Part shown: positions 9,266-17,600 of the stretch, piece by piece | Layout of the letters: each line of letters opens with the position of its first letter | Numbering within the stretch: position 1 is the stretch's first letter | NCBI RefSeq assembly: GCF_000346505.1 | Contig: NZ_ANOH01000228.1 | Coordinates: 1 to 64,000, forward strand | Direction: 5' to 3' | Length of the DNA: 64,000 nt | From: Aporhodopirellula sallentina SM41 | GTDB taxonomy: Bacteria; Planctomycetota; Planctomycetia; Pirellulales; Pirellulaceae | Notes under the pieces: generated by a model | What the model was told of the DNA's origin: nothing | The model's input: the letters and a program-made list of their open reading frames with translations, nothing else | Database searches by the model: none | Program-made: the position numbers and the translations under genes

Positions 9266-10222
9266 ATGCAACGTCAACTCGAATTTTGGAATGATGACGA
9301 GAAGGAAACCTCCAAGCGGACTCATCTGGAAGTTAAAAATGCTCAAGCAGAGACGAAACGCGAAGCGAAAGGCCTCTTCACCAACCCAGATCGTCAGTGC
9401 GATTTTGACGGTGACCCCCACGAAAAGTGGCCACAGCCCGCCAACACACGCAACAGCATCTTTGTCGACCGCATTCGCAATGACATTGACGGCCCAGCTC
9501 ACCGTTTTGAAATTCGTCGGCATGACTTCGTAGAAGTTTTCGTCGACAAAGACAACCTGCGATACGGACACATCGTAGGAATCTCGCAGAAAAAACAAGA
9601 AGTGCGAGTTGCTTTCGATGACGCGAATGAAGAGATCTGGTTCGATATCGCCTGTATCTTCCCGGCAATAAACGAAACCGAACGGAAACAGAAGCCTCGA
9701 TCGCTGGACTGGAAACACGTCAGTGAGAACGGAGATTCAATATGTCTTCAACAAGAGATCGCTAAACGGATCTCGCGGCAAACCGACTACACATCGTTGA
9801 AGATCGTGTCGGTGGTACGAGTCGGCTCGATGAAGGGGAGGCCCAAACTGACCAGCACCTCTGAGGCTCAAGCATTCTTCAAGAAGTACTGGAAGGATAA
9901 CCCGTCACCGGACCAAGAAAAATTTGCGATTGCGACGCTGGATACAAAGCACGCCGTCCAAAGCGTCGTGGTCATTACGCAGGGAACACTCGACGCGTCG
10001 TTGGTTCATCCCCGCGAGGTTTTCAAACCCGCGATAATCGAAGGTGCGAGCGCAATCTGCCTATCACACAATCATCCATCAGGTGATCCAACCCCCAGTC
10101 GCGAAGATCACGAAGTGACGAGACGCTTGACCGAGATTGGCACGCTGATCGGAATCACGGTCCTGGACCACATCGTCGTTGGCGATGGCACACTCGAAAG
10201 CGTGTCGATCCGAGAGTGCTGA
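9266..10222 (+). CDS. RadC-like JAMM-domain protein with N-terminal extension
   Basis: A 318-residue protein. The C-terminal third has the RadC/MPN+ metal-binding motif HxH-x7-S-x2-D in SHNHPSGDPTPSRED, with LDHIVVGDG after it. The preceding 200 residues are an unusual extension containing a possible small beta domain (KDNLRYGHIVGISQKKQEV). RadC proteins are common on plasmids and integrative elements; the old DNA-repair role is doubtful and the true activity is unsettled. The frame opens at a GTG (9218); I choose ATG 9266 because it begins a normal-looking hydrophilic N-terminus. It follows the ATPase gene by about 50 bp and may share its transcript. Confidence 0.82.
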   Translation: MQRQLEFWNDDEKETSKRTHLEVKNAQAETKREAKGLFTNPDRQCDFDGDPHEKWPQPANTRNSIFVDRIRNDIDGPAHRFEIRRHDFVEVFVDKDNLRYGHIVGISQKKQEVRVAFDDANEEIWFDIACIFPAINETERKQKPRSLDWKHVSENGDSICLQQEIAKRISRQTDYTSLKIVSVVRVGSMKGRPKLTSTSEAQAFFKKYWKDNPSPDQEKFAIATLDTKHAVQSVVVITQGTLDASLVHPREVFKPAIIEGASAICLSHNHPSGDPTPSREDHEVTRRLTEIGTLIGITVLDHIVVGDGTLESVSIREC

Positions 10223-10408
10223 GTACGTGTTGAACAGAGTGGCAAGACGTGAGCGAACTGCCTTTGTGCCAGGCGGTGCGAGTTTCGCATCTCCCGATTC
10301 CAACCGATCAAGGTTGTCTGCGAGCAGCTCCACCTTGATCTGGAATCACGCAATGCGTTTTCCGCACCGAGGCCACACAGGCCGCTCACTATCTTTCCCC
10401 CCGTTGAC

Positions 10409-10717
10409 ATGTTCACGATAAATTTTCACGGACGACACCAAGTCGAGATTGCTACCGGTCGCTACTGCGACAACGATCAGCTCTACGTTTGCCTGGAGCA
10501 AAATGGCGAACTGTTCGCAGACGTTTCAGTTTGCTTCCCCGAGATTTCACTCAAGCCCGATGAGTTTATCTTCAAAACGTACGGCGAAAACACAGGCTTA
10601 TTTCAGGCGATGATTGACGCTGAACGAGTCGTGATGGTCAATCTAATTGACACTCCGATGGACTTCCTACCTGTCTGTCGCTTGTCGGAATCGTTGCACG
10701 TATCGCCTGATTGCTAA
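10409..10717 (+). CDS. Small mobile-element protein, possibly DUF4313-like
   Basis: 102 residues, acidic, with a beta-rich look: LYVCLEQNGELFADVSVCFP, then a patch around KTYGENTGLFQAMIDAERV. The pattern (read-out of a value with aromatic and acidic residues, ending near FLP) resembles DUF4313-type proteins of mobile elements, but I hold that loosely. No membrane segment. The ATG lies 7 nt after a pyrimidine tract (TATCTTTCCCCCC, 10390-10402) and no purine-rich ribosome-binding site is seen; several other island genes start the same way. Confidence 0.6.
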   Translation: MFTINFHGRHQVEIATGRYCDNDQLYVCLEQNGELFADVSVCFPEISLKPDEFIFKTYGENTGLFQAMIDAERVVMVNLIDTPMDFLPVCRLSESLHVSPDC

Positions 10718-10757
10718 AATGCGTTGTGATTGATTCAATGCCGTGCCCCAATCACGC

Positions 10758-10776
10758 GGAAGGCAGTTTGCCTTCC
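10758..10776 (+). promoter_or_regulatory. Leader stem-loop
   Basis: Perfect 8-bp hairpin GGAAGGCA-GTT-TGCCTTCC about 30 nt before the start codon at 10807. It is followed by a C/T/A-rich tract without a T run, so a leader structure is more likely than a terminator. Confidence 0.5.
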
Positions 10777-10806
10777 TGTACCACACGAATCCAACTTCAA
10801 AGACAT

Positions 10807-11082
10807 ATGAGCAGAAATATTTACCAGATGTACCAAGATAACGGTGATTCAGCAGGCTTTTTCGTGCGACGAGATTCTTGGAGTACGGTCGTCGCAAAAG
10901 TCTTGTCGATCGACGGTATGGAAACCGGCACCCTTGCAGGACAACCGCCCTATCACGGTAATCCACCCGTATTGATGGCGGTCTATAGCAACGATGGGAC
11001 GATTCAGAAGGAATCCGAGGTGATGTCTTGCCCTGGAACATACGCATACACGCAAGTGGATCCACCGCCTGCGCTGAAGTAG
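10807..11082 (+). CDS. Hypothetical small protein
   Basis: 91 residues if started at ATG 10807; the frame is open to 10711 but the preceding region holds the 10758-10776 hairpin, so the shorter form is preferred. The protein is hydrophilic and contains FFVRRDSWSTVVAKV and ends in a proline-rich tail (VDPPPALK). I do not recognise a family. It lies in a run of small plus-strand genes with the same orientation as the RadC-like gene. Confidence 0.5.
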   Translation: MSRNIYQMYQDNGDSAGFFVRRDSWSTVVAKVLSIDGMETGTLAGQPPYHGNPPVLMAVYSNDGTIQKESEVMSCPGTYAYTQVDPPPALK

Positions 11083-11274
11083 GGAAGCCAAACACTCTTC
11101 GGCACAGCGATGAGGTTTTTTGATGCAGACGCTGCTTGGGTCTTGGGTAAGGAACCATTGCCGCCGAGGCACGACCAGAAAACACAATCACTCACTGCCG
11201 TGTCAAAAGCTTCCTGCGGCTCTGCTTTGTGACACCGCTCGCGATCGTGCATGACAAAGCGTGCCCTCGCGGCA

Positions 11275-11298
11275 TTTTGTTTTCTTCCCCATTTCATC
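11275..11298 (+). promoter_or_regulatory. Pyrimidine-tract leader of the DUF2958 gene
   Basis: CGCGGCATTTTGTTTTCTTCCCC (from 11268) precedes the GTG at 11299. The leader of the gene at 40580 has almost the same sequence (CGCGGCATTTTTG, then TTTCATTCCCC), suggesting a shared cis element. Confidence 0.45.
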
Positions 11299-11628
11299 GT
11301 GCAGCATCCACGCACCAAATCACCGGCACACACACTTCTAACCAAAGGTATCTTGGCCAAGCTTCCCACGCTCGGAGCAACATCCGAAAACCGCGATCCG
11401 ATTGTTCAAGTCAAATGGTTCACCCCCGATGCCAACTGGACTTGGTGGGTCATCGAATACGATCCTGAATCGCGAATCGCCTACGGTCTGGTTCGCGGTC
11501 TCGAACAGGAATTCGGAACCTTCGCACTCGACGAGATCGAAGAATGCCGGGGTGCTCTCGGTCTTCCGGTCGAGCGTGACCTCCACTTCGATCCGCAACC
11601 GGTTTCGCAGGTCATGAATCGGGCATAG
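11299..11628 (+). CDS. DUF2958 domain protein
   Basis: 109 residues. The order of motifs matches DUF2958: VKWFTPDANWTWWVIEYD, then YGLVRGLEQEFGTFALDEI, then GALGLPVERDLHF. The family is small, cytoplasmic, common on plasmids and integrative elements, and of unknown function. The frame opens at an ATG (11251), but the GTG at 11299 directly follows a pyrimidine tract like those before neighbouring genes, so I prefer it; the domain itself begins near LLTKGILAKLP. A stem-loop terminator follows. Confidence 0.8.
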   Translation: MQHPRTKSPAHTLLTKGILAKLPTLGATSENRDPIVQVKWFTPDANWTWWVIEYDPESRIAYGLVRGLEQEFGTFALDEIEECRGALGLPVERDLHFDPQPVSQVMNRA

Positions 11629-11638
11629 GCAATTGGCC

Positions 11639-11665
11639 AAAGGCTCTCGATCTTCGAGGGCCTTT
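11639..11665. terminator. Bidirectional intrinsic terminator
   Basis: AAAGGCTCTCG and CGAGGGCCTTT pair over 11 bp (one G-U) around a 5-nt loop. It lies between two convergent genes (ends at 11628 and 11699) and has A and T runs on its two sides, so it can serve both. Confidence 0.75.
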
Positions 11666-11698
11666 GCAGTGCGCCGCGAGGAACCTCGACCAAAATCC

Positions 11699-12214
11699 TC
11701 AGTCATCCGATTCCCCAAAAGCTTCACCGAAAAGAAGTGTCCGGATGTAAACAAACTGTTCTTGACTGATGATACCAAACGTGCTGAAAGGTGTCATTCC
11801 AACAAAGATTTTGGTTCTCTCCCACGGGTCGTCTTTGTCTACATGCTTTGCATCAATCAGCATGGTCTGCCAAATCCGGTGATGGTATTCTTCAGTCGCC
11901 GGGTCTTCGTCGAGCGGCTCGTTGTCACCGGCTCGTGAAAGGAAGATCTTCCTCGCGTAGTCCGCTTGTTCTCGAGTAATGTGTTCGACATCGCACGCCG
12001 CTTCGATGCCACAGAGCAACTTTGTGCGTTCCCAAAAATCCAGAGGATCAACAGAATAAGCGTCGGACAAAATTTTGGTCCACCATCGCTGTTCCCCTAC
12101 TTCGTTCATCAGTCCTTCTTTGTATGAATCATCGAGTGCATGTGAGATTACGTCTAATTGTATCAATCTGTAAGTCCAGAATAAGCAGCTCTTTTCGCTA
12201 GGCGGGATCACCAT
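11699..12214 (-). CDS. Hypothetical protein with an internal tandem duplication
   Basis: Up to 171 residues, acidic, no membrane segment. Two halves repeat each other: DPLDFWERTKLLCGI followed by ITREQADYARKIFL, and DKDDPWERTKIFVGM followed by ISQEQFVYIRTLLF. The shared pattern is D-x-WERTK-x3-G, about 15 residues, then I-x-x-EQ-x-x-Y-x-R. This internal repeat argues that the frame is real. ATG 12109 is an alternative start with AAGGA close by. It is the only minus-strand gene in this part and converges on the DUF2958 gene. Family not recognised. Confidence 0.62.
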   Translation of the reverse strand: MVIPPSEKSCLFWTYRLIQLDVISHALDDSYKEGLMNEVGEQRWWTKILSDAYSVDPLDFWERTKLLCGIEAACDVEHITREQADYARKIFLSRAGDNEPLDEDPATEEYHHRIWQTMLIDAKHVDKDDPWERTKIFVGMTPFSTFGIISQEQFVYIRTLLFGEAFGESDD

Positions 12215-12546
12215 AGGCGTTCGGAGCCAATTTGCCGTGAAGTCCTACCGATCGCGAAAAATCACCAAGACGTTCGGGCCGCACTCCATCCACCCTCGCT
12301 CGCAGAATACGATCCGATCTCTGTCAAACGCATCAATTGAAATTGCTCGTCAGCGAGAGCGAAATCATTTGCTTTCGGAAGACGAGGGCCATCCTGTTCC
12401 GCTTCCATCCAACCAACGCGGGCGGATTCGGAACCCTCCAAAATCACTTTCTTTGTGGGGAAAACCCTCTTGGTCACGCTTCCAGCGGGCATGGATAACA
12501 CGGTAATCGCTGGTGTATTCGCCCTTTCCTGTGATACAATAGGGGC
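12215..12546. other. 332-bp divergent gap
   Basis: Lies between the minus-strand gene ending its upstream side at 12214 and the plus-strand pair at 12547. Open frames on both strands here are short and show no family features. Promoters for both flanking genes should be here; TACAATAGGGG just before 12547 is a weak -10 candidate. Confidence 0.4.
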
Positions 12547-12891
12547 ATGAAGTACGAAATTGATCTTCCAGCCGACCTTCAGCAATGTCTTTCCGCTCGC
12601 GCCAGCGAGACGGGGCAAGACGTTGTGCATTTGATCCAGCTTGCTGTGACACGGTTTGTGGCTGAGGAAGTTGGTACGGACGGAGACGATGCTCAGTGGA
12701 CGCAGGCCAAGGACGACCGTCGCTGCGAATTGATTGATCGCGAAATTGCTGGCACCATCAGTGTGCCTGAACTTACCGAGCTCGCGGGCTTGCAAAAGTT
12801 GGCAGAGCGGCACTTCGATGAAATAGCATCTCCGCCGATGGAAGAAGCTCTGAAGCTACACAAGCGGTTACTCTCTCAACCGGATGCGTAG
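12547..12891 (+). CDS. Ribbon-helix-helix-like small protein, antitoxin-like
   Basis: 114 residues. The start (MKYEIDLPADLQQCLSARAS) reads like a ribbon-helix-helix strand followed by a helix, as in CopG-type antitoxins; the rest is an acidic helical tail. It overlaps the HNH-nuclease gene by 8 bp (ATGCGTAG), so the two are translationally coupled. The order small DNA-binding protein then nuclease is like a toxin-antitoxin or self-regulated pair, but this is inference from arrangement only. Confidence 0.62.
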   Translation: MKYEIDLPADLQQCLSARASETGQDVVHLIQLAVTRFVAEEVGTDGDDAQWTQAKDDRRCELIDREIAGTISVPELTELAGLQKLAERHFDEIASPPMEEALKLHKRLLSQPDA

Positions 12892-13501
12892 TGTGCCGCC
12901 GCTTGCGTTCACCTATCCAGGCGGACCGCTAGTTCGTCGTCACGGGCCGAGTGGTTACTCGGATGTCCAATCTTTCCGGCCATGGTTGCGTGACGAGTTT
13001 TCGTTTCGCTGTGTGTACTGTCTGGTTCGCGAGCAGTGGGGAAAACGACTGGGTGAATTTGACCTCGACCATTTCGAGCCAGTGGCTAGCTCGCCAGAGA
13101 CGAGTTTAGAGTATGACAATCTCGTCTATTCGTGTCATGCATGTAATCTCCGCAAAGGAAAACGGCAGGTGCCAGATCCAACTCAGGCCCTTTTGGGTTC
13201 GGCTGTCCGAGTCCATCTCGATGGAAGACTTTCCGGTTTGACCGACGAAGCACGCCGAGTTATTTCGGTGATGGGGTTGAATTCGGCGAACCTTGTTCGA
13301 TGGCGTCTCACTTGGATGCGGATTATCGACATTTGCCAAAAGACTGATCCTGAACTCTTCGCTTCATTGATGAGTTACCCAGACGACATGCCAGACTTGT
13401 CGGTACTTACGCCACCAAGCAACACACGACCAGAAGGTGTCGAGCGTTCCTATTTCGCGAAACATGCTGATGGCAGTTTATCCAACGGCTTCACCGTTTG
13501 A
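12884..13501 (+). CDS. HNH endonuclease
   Basis: 205 residues. Zinc-ribbon HNH layout: CVYC near residue 44, the catalytic strand FDLDHFEP near 64, then SCHACNLRKGK near 85. The C-terminal half is helical and unassigned. HNH enzymes cut DNA using one metal ion held by the histidine of the DH motif. Translationally coupled to the small upstream gene. Similar stand-alone HNH proteins occur in many bacteria with an upstream small partner; whether this one acts in defence, mobility or toxicity cannot be told. Confidence 0.82.
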   Translation: MRSVPPLAFTYPGGPLVRRHGPSGYSDVQSFRPWLRDEFSFRCVYCLVREQWGKRLGEFDLDHFEPVASSPETSLEYDNLVYSCHACNLRKGKRQVPDPTQALLGSAVRVHLDGRLSGLTDEARRVISVMGLNSANLVRWRLTWMRIIDICQKTDPELFASLMSYPDDMPDLSVLTPPSNTRPEGVERSYFAKHADGSLSNGFTV

Positions 13502-13529
13502 GCAACGATAGAACCTTCCCGCTTTTCTT

Positions 13530-14036
13530 ATCAAGCAAACCATCGCCCTGATCGGCTGCGGAAAAGAGAAAGCCAATCGAGCCGCCCCGGCGTGCGAGCT
13601 TTACACGGGACCATTGTTTCGTGCATCACGACGTTGGGCTGAGCAAAATACAGACGCCTATTTTATTGCGTCGGCAAAGCATCTTGTCATTGAACCCAAT
13701 ACAGTCATCGAACCCTACGATCTGGCGATGTCGGACTTACCAGCGGATGAGCAACGATGGCGAGCCAAGCAAATCGAAAGCCAGTTTCATTTGCATTGGA
13801 AGGAGTACTGCGAGTTTGGCAGGAACTCAAGAGGCTTCCAAGTTGCAGTCGATAAGCCACGAGTCGTTCTGCTTGCCAGTCAGCTCTACCTACGCGGTTT
13901 TTACGATCGCATTCTGGCCGGACGCGACAAGTACAGTTTTGAAGATCCGCTTCGCGGACTTGGCATCGGCAACCGACTTGCTTGGTTCAAAGCACAAACG
14001 CGTTCTTCAGTAAATTCCCAACTGGACTTGTTCTAA
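13530..14036 (+). CDS. DUF6884-like protein with no canonical start codon
   Basis: The conserved opening of this family (IALIGCGKEK, then CELYTGPLF) is encoded at 13542-13616, in frame with SAKHLVIEPNTVIEPYDLAM and later LGIGNRLAWFK. The frame opens after a TAG at 13509. The first ATG/GTG/TTG in frame is the TTG at 13614, which would delete the conserved core. Candidate unusual starts are ATC 13530 or CTG 13548, though CTG 13548 lies inside the motif. The upstream HNH gene ends at 13501, so re-initiation is possible. DUF6884 proteins are small cytoplasmic proteins of mobile elements and phages, of unsettled function. Family call good; start uncertain. Confidence 0.68.
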   Translation: MKQTIALIGCGKEKANRAAPACELYTGPLFRASRRWAEQNTDAYFIASAKHLVIEPNTVIEPYDLAMSDLPADEQRWRAKQIESQFHLHWKEYCEFGRNSRGFQVAVDKPRVVLLASQLYLRGFYDRILAGRDKYSFEDPLRGLGIGNRLAWFKAQTRSSVNSQLDLF

Positions 14037-14103
14037 ACGTTTGATTGCGCACGTGAGATTTTACAGGCATTCTGTTTCCGCTTCTGTCCACGTTGGGCAG
14101 ACG

Positions 14104-14118
14104 ACCGCCTATGGCGGT
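14104..14118 (+). promoter_or_regulatory. Terminator-like leader stem-loop
   Basis: ACCGCC-TAT-GGCGGT followed by TTCGTTCTTTCTTT. It sits 28 nt before the ATG at 14146, so it may end the upstream transcript or act as an attenuator in the leader. Confidence 0.5.
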
Positions 14119-14145
14119 TTCGTTCTTTCTTTGCTGAGGAATGCC

Positions 14146-14355
14146 ATGTTGGTCGATCCGAACGATGGCAGCTGCTATGAGTGTGAAGGTCAGCTTGAAA
14201 TCATCGACGCTGATGATTGCTCGATGGCCGTGAAGTGTGCCGAGTGTGGTGAAAACTACGACGTAGAGCCTGACGCCTTTGGCGACGGCTGCGTGACGTA
14301 CTACATCCCGTTTACAACCGAGCGATACCTCGCTGAACACTTTGGAGACGAATGA
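14146..14355 (+). CDS. Small zinc-ribbon-like protein
   Basis: 69 residues, acidic. Two cysteine pairs, SCYEC near residue 10 and CAEC near 33, are spaced like a zinc ribbon. The frame is open further upstream to 14041, but ATG 14146 has TGAGGA just ahead of it and follows the leader hairpin. Its stop overlaps the next gene's ATG (ATGA at 14352), so the two are coupled. Function unknown; such small ribbons often mediate protein or nucleic-acid contacts. Confidence 0.6.
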   Translation: MLVDPNDGSCYECEGQLEIIDADDCSMAVKCAECGENYDVEPDAFGDGCVTYYIPFTTERYLAEHFGDE

Positions 14356-14606
14356 TGGACCCAAATACAGCGTGGGACAGTATGCTCATGGCTTACGCGA
14401 CCAAACAATGGTCCGAAGCGTTTGACTATGCCGAAGCCCTCAAAAACTGGCTCGATGGAGGCGGTTTCCCACCGCGTCCAACCATCGGTTCGTGCAGCGG
14501 TGCACTGACCATGCAGCCAGACGAACACCTATCGCGTGCAATTGCAATCGCAAGTTGCGACTGCATCTACCGACAATGTCTCATCGAGACGAGCGAACCG
14601 GCATGA
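14352..14606 (+). CDS. Hypothetical small protein
   Basis: 84 residues, coupled by an ATGA overlap to the zinc-ribbon gene. It has a helical first half (AYATKQWSEAFDYAEALKNWL) that resembles one TPR-like helical pair, then a conserved-looking GGFPPRP turn. No family recognised. It converges on hsdR, which ends 87 bp away. Confidence 0.55.
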   Translation: MMDPNTAWDSMLMAYATKQWSEAFDYAEALKNWLDGGGFPPRPTIGSCSGALTMQPDEHLSRAIAIASCDCIYRQCLIETSEPA

Positions 14607-14693
14607 GTCTCCGCACTCCCGCCAAACCAAGGCATCCACTTTCCGAAGTGCGGTGCCTTTTTCCAGCTATCCAGTGGTTTTCGCAGTTGGCTC

Positions 14694-17600
14694 TTAGACT
14701 TCGCCAATGCTGTCCTCGAACGTCTGAATGAAGTCCAGAAGTTTACCGATGATCCGCTCTGTGACCTTCTTTCGCTCGAGAATCTTCGGCTTGGCTGTCA
14801 TGCTTGCCACGATGTCGTCGCGAAGTGGCATTCGGCCAGTGAAATGATACTGATCCAGCACCTTCAAGATCGCGTCGGGGACCAGACCCTCAGACTTGCA
14901 AAGTTCCTCGAATTCCGCTGTTCTGGCGGAGTCCCAATAGTCGCGGAACGCATCCTCAACATCGGCATCCGGTTTTAATTGCGGCATGTTCCGATTGATA
15001 AACTGCTCAATCAATACTCGCTTGCTGCGAAGTTGAGTTTCGCTTCCCAACAGGTCGAGGATGCCTCGCTTCTTGTCACCGACCTTCTTTCGCTCCTCAT
15101 CACTATCGCTATTCTGTGCTGCATGCAACTCCGCCAGCAGTTTCAGGATGTAGGCGACGTTAATTTCATCTCTATGAATAAGTTCTAGCTCAAAATCGAC
15201 ATCCTTGACGATCGACGCAGCCTGTTCGGGCTCAGCACGGGTGCGATCGAAAATGTCGAGATACTTACTCTTGTAGTCCTCGAACGTCTGTTCCTTCATG
15301 TAGAGGTCGGCAAACGTGAACTGCGAGAATGTCTTTAGGACATTCATCGCCCGAATCAAATCTCTAAACGCCTGAACAAATCGAAGTATGTCATCTTCGC
15401 TCTGCAAATCATTGACACTGTCTACGGTAGGAGCGATCCCGAGCAGCACTTTGACACCATCATTGAACGCCTTGACGTAGTCTTCGTAGGGTTCAATCAG
15501 AATCGTTTCGCTTGCTTGCTTATTTGAAAAAAGACCAATCGCCTTGTCTGTATTCACTTTGAGATTGCGAAAGCAAACAACATTCCCCTGAGACTTGAGG
15601 CTGTCGAGAATTCGATTGGTTCGGGAGTACGCCTGAATCAGTCCGTGATACTTCAGATTCTTGTCCACGTACAACGTGTTGACTTTTTTTGCATCGAAAC
15701 CGGTTAGGAACATGTTCACAACAAGAAGAATGTCGACGCGATCTTTTTGCTTGAACTTCTTGCGTTCGCGATCTTTGATACGTTTTCCGATGTCCTTGTA
15801 ATAGCTGTAAAACGTGTTGTCGCGTGTCGAATAGGCAGTGCCAAACAAGGCATTGTAATCCGCGATGAACTCGTCTAGCCGTTCACGCGTGTGTCGCTTC
15901 TTCGGGTCAGTGTCGTCGGTGCGTATGTCGAAGTCGGGCTCACCGATCAAACCGTCCGCGTCGGCATCCTCTTCATTGTCAGTGAAGGAGAACACCGTAA
16001 CGACTCTTAGTTTGTGCTCTCCTGCTTCTTTTTTCTCCCTAAATTTTTCGTAGTAAGTGATCAGAGCGTCGACGCTGCCGACTGCCAGAATAGCCGTGAA
16101 CGCTTTGTGATGCGTCTTGCGATCGTGGTTTTCGATTATCCAGTCAACAATCTTCTCGATTCGGTCCTCATCTTCAAAGAACTCCTTCGTGTTGATGGAA
16201 GCGACTTTCTCATCAATCAAACTTCCATCTTTGCGTCTAAGGCGGCCCCAATACTCGACTGAAAACTTCAGGACATTTTCGTCTTTGATGGCGTTTGTGA
16301 TGACGTACTTGTGTAAGCACTCGCCGAACAAGTCCTTGGTGGTTCGCTTTCCCAATTCGTTCTTGGACGCATTGTCCGCAAAGATCGGCGTCCCCGTAAA
16401 ACCAAACATTTGGAAGTTTTGAAAGAACTGCGTAATGCGTTTGTGCGTTTCGCCGAATTGAGAGCGATGGCATTCGTCGAAAATGAAGATGATTCGTTTG
16501 TCGGCAATGGCCTGCATCTTGGCCAAGTGCCTGCTCTTCGGATTGATGGCGTTGTTCAGCTTTTGAATCGTTGTAACGATCAACGATGTGCTATCGGTCA
16601 ACTGCTTTACCAATGACTTGGTGTTGTCTGTGCCATCAACGCTTCCTTTGCTGAAAGCGTTGAATTCAACGGTGGTCTGGTAATCCAAATCTGCGCGGTC
16701 GACGACAAAGACGACTTTGTCGACATCGGGCAAGTCCTGCAGAATTTGGGAGGCTTTAAAACTCGTGAGCGTTTTCCCTGACCCAGTTGTGTGCCAAATG
16801 TATCCGTTGCCGCTATGCGTCTTGACTTGGCGAATCATCTTCTCGACCGCGTAGTACTGGTACGGACGCAATATCATCAAGACCTTGTCCGTCTCTTGAA
16901 GCACGATGTACCTACAGATCATTTTCGAGACATGACACTTTTCCAGAAACGTGTCGGCGAACTGATCGAGTTGCGTAATTAGGTCGTTGTCTTCGCGTGC
17001 CCAGTAGAACGTCTGTTTGAAGTGCTGGTTTCGGTTATTGGCGTAGTACTTGGTGTTCACACCATTCGAGATCACGAATATCTGAACATAGTTGAACAAC
17101 GCCGTGTTCGCCCAGAAACTGTGTCTCTGGTAGCGATTGATTTGGTTGAAAGCTTCTTTAAGCTCCAGGCCTCGGCGTTTCAGTTCGATTTGCACCAGCG
17201 GCAGGCCATTCACAAGCAGCGTTACGTCGTAACGGTTTTTGTAAGACCCGTCCATCGTGATTTGGTTGGCGACCTGATATTCGTTCTGGCACCATCGATC
17301 GACGTTGAGAAACTCAACATAGAACGAACTCCCGTCATCGCGTGTCAGGTTGAAGCGGTCTCGAAGAATCTTTGCTCGTTCAAATACGTTGCCTTTGTCC
17401 AAGTGATTCAAGACTTTGGCAAATTCCTCATCTGAGAAGACAGCGTCGTTGTGCTTCTCCAATTGCTTTTTCAGATTAGCAAGAAGTGCGGCTTCATCGG
17501 GAATGGCCACACGCGTATATCCAAGGCCACCAAGTCTTTCAATTAGGCTCTCTTCCAATTGAGCCTCTGACTGTATCGGAGCGTCGGTGGTGTCTTCCAA

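Noticed and set aside
12262-12813. 183-codon minus-strand frame
   Set aside because: Overlaps the small protein of the HNH pair antisense. The part from ATG 12492 looks slightly protein-like, but there is no ribosome-binding site or family pattern.
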